From: Pyrinomonadaceae bacterium
GTDB lineage: Bacteria > Acidobacteriota > Blastocatellia > Pyrinomonadales > Pyrinomonadaceae
DNA: 64,000 nt
Assembly (NCBI GenBank): GCA_019186825.1
Contig: JABARP010000010.1
Coordinates: 297,037-361,036 of the forward strand
Direction: 5' to 3'
The notes below the pieces were generated by a model. The model was not told the origin of the DNA, made no database searches, and worked only from the letters and a program-made list of their open reading frames with translations. Below are positions 36,006 to 45,030 of the stretch, one piece after another. How positions within the stretch are numbered: position 1 is the stretch's first letter; every line of letters starts with the position of its first letter. The translations under genes and the position numbers were made by a program.

Positions 36006-36832
36006 ACGAGAAAGAACGCGAATTGTTGCTCGACCTTCTGACCCGGCAAGCTACGGAAGGCCTAAGTCCGGAAGAATCACGTAAGCTCGCGGCTCTCGAA
36101 GGAAGCGCCGACGATTCTTTTGATCTTGCGGCCGCCGCGTTGCTGCTTTCGGAGTTTGAACCAACAGAACAGCTGCCGAGCCATCTGCGTTCAAAGATCG
36201 CGGCTGATGCGTCTGAGATCGTTGCTGCGAATGCGGTCGACAAGGCTCCGGACGCTTCCGTCGTTGCGGATCGGAAGACCCCTCTATTTGCCTGGCTCGG
36301 CTGGGCAGTCGCTGCCGCGGCCGTCCTCGCGCTTGGGATCAACCTTTCGATGACTCGATTCGGCGTGAACGAGGTCGCAAATAATCCGCCGCCGGCCGCG
36401 ACGCCAACGCCGATGACTCCCGCCGAAGCGCACGACAAGATGATGGCCGAGCCTGGGATGACGGTCGCAAAATGGACTCCCGCAGCAAAGACGGGTGACA
36501 TGGCGAATGTCTCCGGCGACGTCGTCTGGAGCGACAAAGAGCAAAAAGGCTATGCGATGCTTCGCGGCTTGCCGAAGAACGACGCGGACGCATCCACATA
36601 TCAGCTTTGGATCTTCGAGGAGAATCAGGGCGACAAGACGCCGATCGACGGTGGAACTTTCAACGTCTCGTCCGATGGCACCGTTGTGATCCCGATCGAT
36701 GCAAAGCTTGCGGCAAAGAATCCTTCAATGTTCGCCGTTACGGTCGAAAAACCCGGCGGCGTCGTCGTCTCAAAGCGCGAAAAGGTCGCGGCCCTCGCCA
36801 AGGTTGAAACTTCCCGCCCGCCCGAAGCGTAA
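36002..36832 (+). CDS. RskA-like anti-sigma factor
   Basis: 276 residues. The N-terminal cytoplasmic part contains LLDLLTRQATEGLSPEESRKLAALEG. A single membrane helix follows (LFAWLGWAVAAAAVLALGINL). The extracytoplasmic half resembles the RskA domain (GDVVWSDKEQKGYAMLRGLP, YQLWIFEENQGDKTPIDGGTF, FAVTVEKPGG). It should bind the overlapping upstream sigma factor and release it by regulated proteolysis. Confidence 0.88.
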   Translation: MNEKERELLLDLLTRQATEGLSPEESRKLAALEGSADDSFDLAAAALLLSEFEPTEQLPSHLRSKIAADASEIVAANAVDKAPDASVVADRKTPLFAWLGWAVAAAAVLALGINLSMTRFGVNEVANNPPPAATPTPMTPAEAHDKMMAEPGMTVAKWTPAAKTGDMANVSGDVVWSDKEQKGYAMLRGLPKNDADASTYQLWIFEENQGDKTPIDGGTFNVSSDGTVVIPIDAKLAAKNPSMFAVTVEKPGGVVVSKREKVAALAKVETSRPPEA

Positions 36833-36944
36833 AATCTCATAGTCATTTCGAGAATTCGACTGGTCCGTTTTGCGCGCCCCGGCAGAGCGGGCGTAAAGTC
36901 ATAGATATCAGCCAAGAAACTACAAATAAGGACCGATTCTTACT

Positions 36945-39719
36945 ATGAGAACTCCGAAATTCGCAATTCTACTCACCCTTGCGGTCATGCTTTTACCGCT
37001 TGGGCTGTTTGCGCAGGACATCAAGCTCCCGCCGATCAACATTAAAGAATACAAACTGAAGAACGGCCTGACGGTCATTCTTCATCAAGATCGTTCGACG
37101 CCCGTGGTTGCCGTAAATATGTGGTATCACGTCGGTTCGAAGAACGAGGCCGAACACCGCACAGGATTTGCCCACCTCTTCGAACATATGATGTTTCAGG
37201 GTTCGAAGAATTATGTTGACGGATGGCGCGCGGTGGATGAACTCGGCGGCAATGTCAACGGTACGACGAACGAAGACCGCACCTGGTATTTTGAGGTCAT
37301 TCCGTCGAACTTTCTCGAACGCGTGCTTTACCTTGAGGCCGACCGCTTTGGCAACCTGCTGCCCGCGATGGATCAGGCAAAGCTTGATAACCAGCGCGAC
37401 GTCGTAAAAAATGAACGCCGTTTCCGCGTCGATAACGTGCCCTACGGCACGATGAGCGAGCGGATCGACGAGCTTATCTACCCGCCCGATCATCCGTATC
37501 ACCACTCGGTGATCGGTTCGATGGCAGACCTCTCCGCCGCATCGCTCGACGACGTAAAATCATTCTTCAATCAGTATTACGTTCCGAACAATACGATCCT
37601 TGTACTCGCCGGAGATTTTGACGAGCAGCAGGCTCGCGGCTGGATCGAGAAGTACTTCGGCGTATTCAAAGCCGGAAAGCCGATCGACCGTCCGAATCCG
37701 CCGATGCCGCAGCTCAAGGAAACGATCCGCCAGCAATACGAAGATCCATTTGCAAAACTCGAGCGAAGAGCGATCACGTGGCCCGGCGTCCGTATGTATC
37801 ACAAGGATGAGGCTCCGCTCGACATCCTCTCGAGTATCCTTTCCTCGGGACGCGGTTCGCGCTTCCAAAGCGAACTCGTTTACGGTAAAGAACTCGCACA
37901 GTCGATCTTTGCGTTCAACTCTGCAAGCGAGATCGGCGGCCAGTTTCAGATCAATGCCACGGCACGTCCGGGCAAATCGCTTGACGATATCGAGGCTGCG
38001 GTCAACGCCGAGATCGAGAAGATCCAGAAAGACGGCGTCACGGCCGACGAGGTCAATCGCGCGGTTGCCGGCCGCGAGGCAAGCGCGATCTACGGGCTTC
38101 AAACCGTTCTCGGCAAGAGTGCTCAACTCGCCGATTACATGGGCTATCTCAACACGCCCAACTATTTTCAGAAGGATCTCGACCGTTATTCCAAGGTCAC
38201 GCCGGCTGACGTCAAACGCGTTGCCCAAGAATACCTTACGAAGAACCGCGTCGTGATGACCTACGTTCCGGCGAAACAGCCGCCGGCACCGGCACCTGCT
38301 GACAAACCGACCTCGACCGAGTCGAAGAAAAAAGACCTCGCTTTGATCGCAAAGCAGGACGCCGCACTTCCAAAGGCCGCTCCCGACCCGAAATTCACAC
38401 TGCCGGCGATCGAGAAGTCGAAGCTCTCGAACGGACTTAACGTCTGGGTCGTCCAGCATCATGAGCTTCCTATCGTGTCGATGAATCTCGTAGTTGACGG
38501 CGGTGCTTCTGCCGAGGACCCGACGCGTTCCGGTTCCGCATCGATGACCGCGTCGATGCTCAACCAGGGCACGAAGACGCGTTCGGCCCTTCAGATCTCG
38601 AACGAGCTTCAGGCGATCGGAGCTTCGGTCGGAGCGAATGCCGGCTGGGATTCTTCGAACGTCTCTTTGACGACCTTGACGAAGAACTTGCCGGAAGCAT
38701 TGAGCATCTATTCCGACGTAGTGACGAACGCTGCGTTCCCGCAAGGTGATTTCGACACGCTGAAGCGCCGAATGATGGCCGCGTTTCTCCAGAGAAAGGC
38801 GAATTCCCAGTCGATCGCGAACCGCGTTTTCGACAAGGTCGTTTACGGCGATCAGCTGTACGGACGCGAACTTGGCGGCAGCGAAGAGTCTATCAAAGCC
38901 CTAACGCGTGATGACCTCGCTGCATTCTATGCGGCAAATTACAAGCCGAATAATGCAACGCTTATCGTCGTCGGCGACGTAACGCTTGCTTCGATCACGC
39001 CGCAGCTTGAGAAAGCATTTGCCAACTGGAAGCCGGGCGAGGTCAAGGCCGTAAAGATCGCCGAGCAAAAGATGGCGGCAAAGCCGGGTATCTACCTCGT
39101 TGATAAACCGGGTGCGACACAGTCGTCAGTTATGATCGGCGAGGTCGGGATCTCGCGCACCGATCCGGATTACTACCCGATTCAGGTGGTCAACTCGATC
39201 CTCGGCGGTGGTATGACCGGACGCCTTTTCCAGAATCTCCGCGAAGACAAGGGCTACACGTACGGCGCGTACAGCCGTTTCTCGACTATGCGCGGTGCCG
39301 GCCCGTTCGTTGCTTCCGGTGAGATCCAGATCGTTTCGACCAAAGAAGCCGTCCAGGAATTCCTGAAGGAGATCGGCGGTATGCGCGGTGCGATCCCCGT
39401 TACGGAGCGCGACCTCGACATCAACAGGCAGAAACTGATCCAGCGTTTCCCGAGCGGTTTCGAAACCGTTGGCGCGATATCGAATCAGCTTTCTGCTCTT
39501 GTTACCTACGGCCTGCCGGACACCTACTTCAACGATTACATCAAGAAGGTCGGTGCGGTCTCGCTCAAGGATGTCGAACGCGTTTCGAACAAGTATCTTG
39601 ATCCTTCGAAAATGGCGATCGTGATCGTAGGCGATCGATCCGTGATCGAACCAAAGCTCAAGGAACTTAATATGCCGATTACGCTGCTCGATGCCGAGGG
39701 TAACCCGGTCTCGAACTAG
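36945..39719 (+). CDS. M16 family metallopeptidase, two-domain, exported
   Basis: 924 residues with a signal (LLTLAVMLLPLGLFAQ). The first M16 half has HLFEH at 77-81 (the inverted HxxEH zinc motif) and a downstream NERRFR-like Glu. The second half begins near 480 (LSNGLNVWVVQHHELPIVSM). It lacks HxxEH (SGSASMTASMLNQG instead) but keeps the R/Y region LREDKGYTYGAYSRF. So one active and one inactive domain are fused, as in pitrilysin-type proteins. It is probably a periplasmic peptidase with a lid-and-cage active site. Confidence 0.93.
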   Translation: MRTPKFAILLTLAVMLLPLGLFAQDIKLPPINIKEYKLKNGLTVILHQDRSTPVVAVNMWYHVGSKNEAEHRTGFAHLFEHMMFQGSKNYVDGWRAVDELGGNVNGTTNEDRTWYFEVIPSNFLERVLYLEADRFGNLLPAMDQAKLDNQRDVVKNERRFRVDNVPYGTMSERIDELIYPPDHPYHHSVIGSMADLSAASLDDVKSFFNQYYVPNNTILVLAGDFDEQQARGWIEKYFGVFKAGKPIDRPNPPMPQLKETIRQQYEDPFAKLERRAITWPGVRMYHKDEAPLDILSSILSSGRGSRFQSELVYGKELAQSIFAFNSASEIGGQFQINATARPGKSLDDIEAAVNAEIEKIQKDGVTADEVNRAVAGREASAIYGLQTVLGKSAQLADYMGYLNTPNYFQKDLDRYSKVTPADVKRVAQEYLTKNRVVMTYVPAKQPPAPAPADKPTSTESKKKDLALIAKQDAALPKAAPDPKFTLPAIEKSKLSNGLNVWVVQHHELPIVSMNLVVDGGASAEDPTRSGSASMTASMLNQGTKTRSALQISNELQAIGASVGANAGWDSSNVSLTTLTKNLPEALSIYSDVVTNAAFPQGDFDTLKRRMMAAFLQRKANSQSIANRVFDKVVYGDQLYGRELGGSEESIKALTRDDLAAFYAANYKPNNATLIVVGDVTLASITPQLEKAFANWKPGEVKAVKIAEQKMAAKPGIYLVDKPGATQSSVMIGEVGISRTDPDYYPIQVVNSILGGGMTGRLFQNLREDKGYTYGAYSRFSTMRGAGPFVASGEIQIVSTKEAVQEFLKEIGGMRGAIPVTERDLDINRQKLIQRFPSGFETVGAISNQLSALVTYGLPDTYFNDYIKKVGAVSLKDVERVSNKYLDPSKMAIVIVGDRSVIEPKLKELNMPITLLDAEGNPVSN

Positions 39720-39734
39720 AGGCTTCTCAGAAAC

Positions 39735-39768
39735 CGGAGAACTGGGCAAGCTTTAGCTCAGTTCTCCG
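39735..39768 (+). terminator. Stem-loop after the M16 gene
   Basis: CGGAGAACTG (39735-39744) and CAGTTCTCCG (39759-39768) form a perfect 10-bp stem. No T-run follows, so it may be a factor-dependent end or a protective hairpin instead of an intrinsic terminator. Confidence 0.55.
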
Positions 39769-39900
39769 CCTTCGCGTTCGAAACCCGCCCGCGTCAGTGA
39801 AGGCCCGGCGGTGCTTCCACTGCCTGTTGCAACCGAAAAATACCGACGCGGATATCTCTCTTTGCGAACTCTGCGGCCTTTCCATCGCGGCCTTGCGTCT

Positions 39901-40214
39901 TCTGCCGATCGAGCTTCACGTTATTTCGCTTTGCACTCTTCACGTTGATCCAAACGCAAAGAACGCAAAGGTCATCGCAAAGATCTCAAAGACGCTACCG
40001 CGAAATCCTTCCCCTTCGCGTCCTCTGCGGGCTTCGCTTCGCGAACTTTTGCGTTTTCTGCTTTTCGCATTTACGTTATTTCTCTTTGCACTCTTCACGT
40101 TGATCCAAACGCAAAGAACGCAAAGGCATTTCGTAAAGATCGCAAAGACGCTGCCGCGAGATTCGACCCTTCGCGTCCTTTGCGGGCTTCGCTCTGCGAC
40201 CTTTGCGTTTCCTG
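39901..40214. repeat. Two tandem copies of a 154-bp CTTTGCG/CGCAAAG repeat
   Basis: The copies share ACGTTATTTC, CTTTGCACTCTTCACGTTGA, TCCAAACGCAAAGAACGCAA, CGCAAAGACGCT, CCTTCGCGTCCT and TGCGGGCTTCGCT at a period of 154 bp (anchors at 39919 and 40073). They differ in about a fifth of bases by eye. Related CTTTGCG units continue left to about 39850. No gene is credible in 39720-40840. Confidence 0.85.
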
Positions 40215-40221
40215 CCGAACC

Positions 40222-40286
40222 GTCGCCGAGCGGAAAGCTTCGCTTTTCCGACACGCTCACCAAAGCACCTCGGCGGCGAAGCCGCC
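40222..40286. repeat. Two-hairpin module, copy 1
   Basis: GCCGAGCGGAAAGC-TTCGC-TTTTCCGACACG forms hairpin one and is followed by CTCACC. The second hairpin is GGCGGC-GAA-GCCGCC (40272-40286). A matching module lies at 40579-40644. A degenerate CCACGCCG-TAAA-CGACGTGG stem follows at 40310-40329, resembling the 19881 array. Confidence 0.75.
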
Positions 40287-40498
40287 ACGCTCGGACCTCA
40301 ACGCATGTTCCACGCCGTAAACGACGTGGCTAAGCTAAGACGCTTTGCGCTTTGTTGAAACAACAAGTCGCCCGCGAAAAAACTCAAACGCTACGCGTTT
40401 TCCCAAACACAAACGCCCGCCAAAACCAAAAATTAAATTGTCAAACATCAACCAACCACAGAAAGAATATCTGACAACTGCGCCCATTTGAACCCCAA

Positions 40499-40567
40499 AA
40501 TGCACGGAATGTATGAAAATGCACAAAACGCACAAATTGATACAAAATGCACAGAATGCACAAAAAT
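40499..40567. repeat. ATGCAC micro-repeat tract
   Basis: Copies of AAATGCAC follow one another: AAATGCACGGAATG, GAAAATGCACAAAACGCACA and CAAAATGCACAGAATGCACA. The spacing of about 9-10 nt is similar to that inside the CGCAAAG repeats (CGCAAAGAACGCAAAG). No coding sense is visible. Confidence 0.6.
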
Positions 40568-40578
40568 AGATCGCCTCT

Positions 40579-40644
40579 GTTGCCGAGCGGAAAAGGTCTA
40601 CCTTTCCGGCACGATCACCCACAGGTTCCGGCGGCTATGCCGCC
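40579..40644. repeat. Two-hairpin module, copy 2
   Basis: GCCGAGCGGAAAAGGTCTAC and CTTTCCGGCACGATCACC form hairpin one; GGCGGC-TAT-GCCGCC (40630-40644) forms the second. The order, spacing and GCCGAGCGGAAA start match copy 1 at 40222-40286, with changed loops. Confidence 0.75.
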
Positions 40645-40750
40645 AGAAGATCTTCTCTCTAACCACGGCGAGAATACGGGAGCCTTTTGGTGCATGGGAT
40701 CAACGAGACAAAGGTTCTACCTGAATGCAGAGCCGCCGGACACCTTGTCA

Positions 40751-40787
40751 GAAAGAAAATGCCGCTTCGGCCAGCGGCCGAAGCGGC
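40751..40787 (-). terminator. Terminator of the DUF3857 operon
   Basis: GCCGCTTCGGCC (40761-40772) and GGCCGAAGCGGC (40776-40787) form a perfect 12-bp stem with a 3-nt loop. On the minus strand ATTTTCTTTC follows. It lies 54 nt beyond the stop of the last DUF3857 gene. Confidence 0.9.
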
Positions 40788-40840
40788 AAGGATATTGAGT
40801 CGGTATTGCGGTTGGGCTTGTCCGGCCGAAGAACTCGGGA

Positions 40841-42814
40841 TTACTTCTTGATGAGGACGACGGGCGACTGCTCGGCATCGCGGATCTTTCCGTAAAACGC
40901 TCGGACCTCGGCATATTTTTCCGCCGGGATCAGTATGCGTTTGGTTTGGTAATGCCGCTTATAGACGAGCTGCTGGCCCTTGACCTCGTAGCTCGTGCGG
41001 TAAATGCCGAACTCCGTTTTCAGGTCAAGCGGCTCAGGTGTCTCGTCCACGGCAAAGCCTGCGGGCAGATCGAACGTTGCGGTCTCGATCACAGTTGCTT
41101 CTTCAAGAGAGATCGGTGCGTACCGTTTTGTTTCGCTGAACGCTGTACCCGATCGGCGGCCGACAAATGCAGGTTTAAAGGTCATAAGTCGGCTCTGCAT
41201 CAATTGTCCGTAGGATGGAGCGGTGAAGTCGATGTTCAGGTCGAATGCGGCGTCGGCAAATGAGTCGGTTGCCTTGTAGTCGACCAGCTGTGCAGCGGTC
41301 GAAGCCCGCGTAAGCCAGCGTTCGAGAGCTTTCTTATATTCGCTTGCAGATTCGCGGCGAAGTTCCGAACGCAGCACCGTCGAAGTTTGGCCGGTTGCGA
41401 CCTCTTGGATCTTACCTTTAAGATCACCCGTCGGGCTGAGGCTCAGGGCGAGGGTTCGCTCGAGTTTATTATCCTCGGCAGGCAGGAGCGGCATACGCAA
41501 GAGCCCGCCGTTATCGCCCGCGATTATGACCGCGAGGCTGTTCTGCAGGTAATCCGGCAGATCGCCCACCGGCGTGTAAGGATCGGTAGCGTCGAAGATC
41601 AACAGGCGGCCGAGTTTCGGGTCGGTGATAACTGCCGGCGACTTCGTTGCGTCGCTCACTCGAACGGCGATGATGCAGTGATTGAACTGCTTTGGTGATG
41701 GCCAGGCTTCGCGCACAAAATTCGGATCTCCGCTATAGATCACGACAGGATAAGCATCTATCTTCAAGGCCTTTAGCATCGCGCCCATTAGGTTCGCCTT
41801 ATCCTTGCAGTCGCCGTAACCGCGAGCCAAAACGGTCGAGGACGGACGCGGTCTATACCCGTTGCCATACCCGACGCCGATATCGATCGAGATATATTGC
41901 AGATTCTGCACAAAAGTTCCGATCGCCTGAATGATCTCAAGTTCGGTCTTTGCGTTGGCAGTAAGCTCACGAGCTTTCGCGGTGACATTCCCATCGACGA
42001 TGACCTGCGGTTGGTAGAGCGGCGTCGCCCATGTTGAAACTGTTTTCCAGTCAGGGAATGACCGGCCTTTCGCATCCGGCGGGCCATAATTGACGGCGAT
42101 CCGCGGGGCGAGGTTTGCAACCGACGGGCTCATTGGCTCCCAGCTGATCGGCTTAAGGTTATTCATCTCCCATGTGTAGGTCGATCCTGACACTTGCGGT
42201 TTGATCTCGGGCGCGTTGAAGGTAACACTCGACGCCGTCCAACCCGACGGAAGCTGAAGAGAATACCGCCCTCGCAGGACGGGAAGACGCTCCTGAAATG
42301 CCCATTGATCCTGATAAAAAAGAGGCGATTCCTCGGTCGTTATCGAGTAAGCAAAAACCGCGCCGACAACGGCTGAGTCCGACGCATCAATTACCCTTAT
42401 GCGGCCCTCATTGTAAATGTCATCGGGGTCGGCAACTAGATCGAGGACCGACTTTTTGTCGAAGCTTTGCACCTTACCGTCCGGCGGTAGGAGCCACGCA
42501 TCGATGTCCGTGATCTTGCTGCCGGTTGTTAGATAAAAGCCGCGTGCGATGGCCTCTTTCCGGCCTTCGTTCGTGAGGATCTTGATCGCATAACGCTCGG
42601 TCGTCGAGATCTTTCCACTCGAATCGACCGAAACTGCATAATCAGAAAGCAGAACGACAGCGGGAATGTGCTTTACTTCATAGGTTGGGATGCTGCTTCG
42701 AGCAACCTGCATCACCCAATCGGGAGCATCCGCAGCGGACACGGAACCGGCAAGACTTAGGACGAGGAACGCAAAAAGGACGATGATCTGTCGTGAGTGG
42801 GTGAATACTTTCAT
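40841..42814 (-). CDS. DUF3857/transglutaminase-like exported protein, intact triad
   Basis: 657 residues with a signal (IIVLFAFLVLSLAGSVSAADA). The N-terminal DUF3857 domain (about 45-270) is followed by a transglutaminase-like domain. Cys336 lies in RGYGDCKDKANLMGAML, His in QFNHCIIAVR and Asp in LLIFDATDPYTP. This completes the Cys-His-Asp triad. The C-terminal domain is beta-rich. It is probably a periplasmic protein cross-linking or deamidating enzyme or a papain-like hydrolase. It ends the operon that begins with the paralogue at 44853 (17-nt gap). Confidence 0.88.
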   Translation of the reverse strand: MKVFTHSRQIIVLFAFLVLSLAGSVSAADAPDWVMQVARSSIPTYEVKHIPAVVLLSDYAVSVDSSGKISTTERYAIKILTNEGRKEAIARGFYLTTGSKITDIDAWLLPPDGKVQSFDKKSVLDLVADPDDIYNEGRIRVIDASDSAVVGAVFAYSITTEESPLFYQDQWAFQERLPVLRGRYSLQLPSGWTASSVTFNAPEIKPQVSGSTYTWEMNNLKPISWEPMSPSVANLAPRIAVNYGPPDAKGRSFPDWKTVSTWATPLYQPQVIVDGNVTAKARELTANAKTELEIIQAIGTFVQNLQYISIDIGVGYGNGYRPRPSSTVLARGYGDCKDKANLMGAMLKALKIDAYPVVIYSGDPNFVREAWPSPKQFNHCIIAVRVSDATKSPAVITDPKLGRLLIFDATDPYTPVGDLPDYLQNSLAVIIAGDNGGLLRMPLLPAEDNKLERTLALSLSPTGDLKGKIQEVATGQTSTVLRSELRRESASEYKKALERWLTRASTAAQLVDYKATDSFADAAFDLNIDFTAPSYGQLMQSRLMTFKPAFVGRRSGTAFSETKRYAPISLEEATVIETATFDLPAGFAVDETPEPLDLKTEFGIYRTSYEVKGQQLVYKRHYQTKRILIPAEKYAEVRAFYGKIRDAEQSPVVLIKK

Positions 42815-42831
42815 TGCTACTTCTCCAATCG

Positions 42832-44853
42832 CTATTTCTGCTTGATCGAAAGAGTTGCTGAATCGCTCTTTTGGATCATATCCCAGAGTTCTTTGACGGC
42901 CGGGTATGCCGACTTGTTGAAGACCAGGTTCGCGGTGTTGCCGAAATAAAAATCGCGTGAATACTTGATCGTGGATGTGGACCTATCCGTACCGATCGTG
43001 ATCACGTCCTTGCTGATCTCGCCGGCATCGGCTCCGCCCGGAGCTTCACCATTGTCGATCTCATAGGTCGAGGGGAACTTGAGTTCGATCTCATCCTTTT
43101 CCGACCACGGGTACGCGAAAGCGACGTCGTATTGACGCGTTGCACTCGCAAATTTCGCAGGCGAACCGTATTCGAAAATACCGGGCTGGAAGAACATACG
43201 CTTTCCGGTTTTTTGTGCGTAATTCGGGACCTTGATCGTATAACGGTAAACGATAGGCTTCGCGATATCGTCGAAGTTCTCGATCGAGATCTTCGATATC
43301 TCCGCACCGCTCATCCGGGCGAGAATTGCATCCTTTAAGTTCTGTTCACGTTTCGAAGGTTCGTCGTCCCAGTTCGAAAGCCGATAGCTCAATGCTTCCT
43401 GCCCGTAAAGCTCAATGGAGGCGGTGCCTTCGAGAGTACCTGTCTCATCGAGCGTGAGTTTTGCGGTACGCTTTGTCAGGTTCTTATCGTTCGTGGACAT
43501 CGGCAGCAACAGCCAACCGTTTTGCTTCTCGCTCACGACGAGGGCGGGGGCATTCTCGCGATACCAGGGAAGCTGGCCGAACTGTGCATACTTGATCCCC
43601 GGATTGAAAACTCTGAAATTGCCCCCCACATCGACAGCGATACCTGCAAACGAGATGAGATCCGAATCGGTCATCTTCAGTTCAAAAAAGACCTCGTCGC
43701 GGCGGCTCGAATAGACTATGCGAGTATCAAAGCCCGCGGCGATCGCCATCGTTGCAAAGAGCCAATTGATCTGTCCGGCGCGGGCGGAGGCGGTCGGCCC
43801 GACCTTTACAAGATCCTTTGATCTTTGCTTCGTGATCGATTTCATCTGTTCATCGGTCACCGAGGTATCGTAGGAAACGTTCCTCAGCTTTTGGCAGAAA
43901 TCGTAAATACGTCGAAGCTTCTCTTCCGGGTTTGCGGCTCCGGCGATCAGAGACTCCGTGAACTTCTTTACGTCATCAGCATCCCTTTGCCACTCCTTAA
44001 CAGAGAGAGCGCGTCTTGACGCGATAGCTCCCCAGTATTTTGTCGGGTTCGAGCTGTCCTGCCTGAGCGTCGCGATGTCGCCGTCATTTGTCGCGAACAA
44101 CGAATAACTTACGTCTTGAAGGGCCACAAATGGCTTGACCATATCATCCGGCGGCATATATCGCTCTTCTTTGAACGCCGGAACATTGGTTCGCGAAAGG
44201 CGATAGTATCCGTGTTCATCCTTTACGAACCCTTGGCCGGTTGCGTTGTACATCTGCGTTGCCGGTTCTTTCCCGCTATACGGCTTGTAGTAATAAACAA
44301 GTTCGCGCACAGGAACATCTTTTTGCAGGTAAAAGCGTCCGCCAATGAAACTGCTCTCGTCGTCCGTCTCACGATACTGATATTCGACAATAACGCCGGG
44401 TTCGATATTCGGAACGGCGAACGATTTTGCACGCAACTTGACACCATTGGCGCGAACGATCTCGCGTTCGAAGATATCCTTTTCAGCCAGCACGATGGCG
44501 GTGCCGTCAGGCTTGACGACACGTGCGGCGATATCCTTGATCTTTGACTGCCCCTTTATGAACGGAATGTCCACTTTCGAAAACTTTTCCCGTCCGCGTT
44601 CGGTAAAGATCTTTAGCCGGACGTAGTTCTTGCGGACAAGTTTGGAATCATCGCTATCGTCGACGCGGGTTTCCCAGATCAGGGCTTCGGCATCTGCGTC
44701 CGGTTCGACCACAGGCTTCGTTGCCTGTAGGTCGGCAGGGGCGATAGGTCGCCATTCGGCCGCTTTTTGGGCGTAAACGCCTGCGGTGAAGACAAACAAT
44801 AAAATTGCGGTAGATACGGCTATGCCGCGCGAGGAAAGGCGTAGGTCGAGCAT
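42832..44853 (-). CDS. DUF3857 protein, transglutaminase triad lost
   Basis: 673 residues with signal (IAVSTAILLFVFTAGVYAQ). The DUF3857 region WRPIAPADLQATKPVVEPDA closely matches the next paralogue. Where the triad Cys should stand the sequence reads TASARAGQINWLFATMAIAAG, with no Cys. The His and Asp segments are also changed (DLISFAGIAVDVGGNFRVFNP). The fold appears intact, so it is probably a non-catalytic partner or binding protein. It precedes the intact-triad paralogue by 17 nt. Confidence 0.85.
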   Translation of the reverse strand: MLDLRLSSRGIAVSTAILLFVFTAGVYAQKAAEWRPIAPADLQATKPVVEPDADAEALIWETRVDDSDDSKLVRKNYVRLKIFTERGREKFSKVDIPFIKGQSKIKDIAARVVKPDGTAIVLAEKDIFEREIVRANGVKLRAKSFAVPNIEPGVIVEYQYRETDDESSFIGGRFYLQKDVPVRELVYYYKPYSGKEPATQMYNATGQGFVKDEHGYYRLSRTNVPAFKEERYMPPDDMVKPFVALQDVSYSLFATNDGDIATLRQDSSNPTKYWGAIASRRALSVKEWQRDADDVKKFTESLIAGAANPEEKLRRIYDFCQKLRNVSYDTSVTDEQMKSITKQRSKDLVKVGPTASARAGQINWLFATMAIAAGFDTRIVYSSRRDEVFFELKMTDSDLISFAGIAVDVGGNFRVFNPGIKYAQFGQLPWYRENAPALVVSEKQNGWLLLPMSTNDKNLTKRTAKLTLDETGTLEGTASIELYGQEALSYRLSNWDDEPSKREQNLKDAILARMSGAEISKISIENFDDIAKPIVYRYTIKVPNYAQKTGKRMFFQPGIFEYGSPAKFASATRQYDVAFAYPWSEKDEIELKFPSTYEIDNGEAPGGADAGEISKDVITIGTDRSTSTIKYSRDFYFGNTANLVFNKSAYPAVKELWDMIQKSDSATLSIKQK

Positions 44854-45030
44854 TGAGTAAAACCTCTGTTTGAGTAGATCTAAGGAGACGCGGTTATCTG
44901 CGATCGGCGCGTTTTACCCGAAAAAGGCTAATATGCCTCGAATCGGATACTTCGTCCCGTATCGCCGATTCTACAGCCATATCAGCAAAATACGCAATCA
45001 GAAAACCGTCGGCTCCGCTTGTATGCCGCA

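Noticed and set aside
37560-38744. A 394-codon minus-strand frame within the M16 peptidase
   Set aside because: Antisense shadow; Arg-rich without any known fold.
40335-40622. A 95-codon minus-strand frame with repeated CAFCAF-type residues
   Set aside because: It translates the ATGCAC micro-repeat; the Cys pattern comes from the repeat, not a metal-binding protein.
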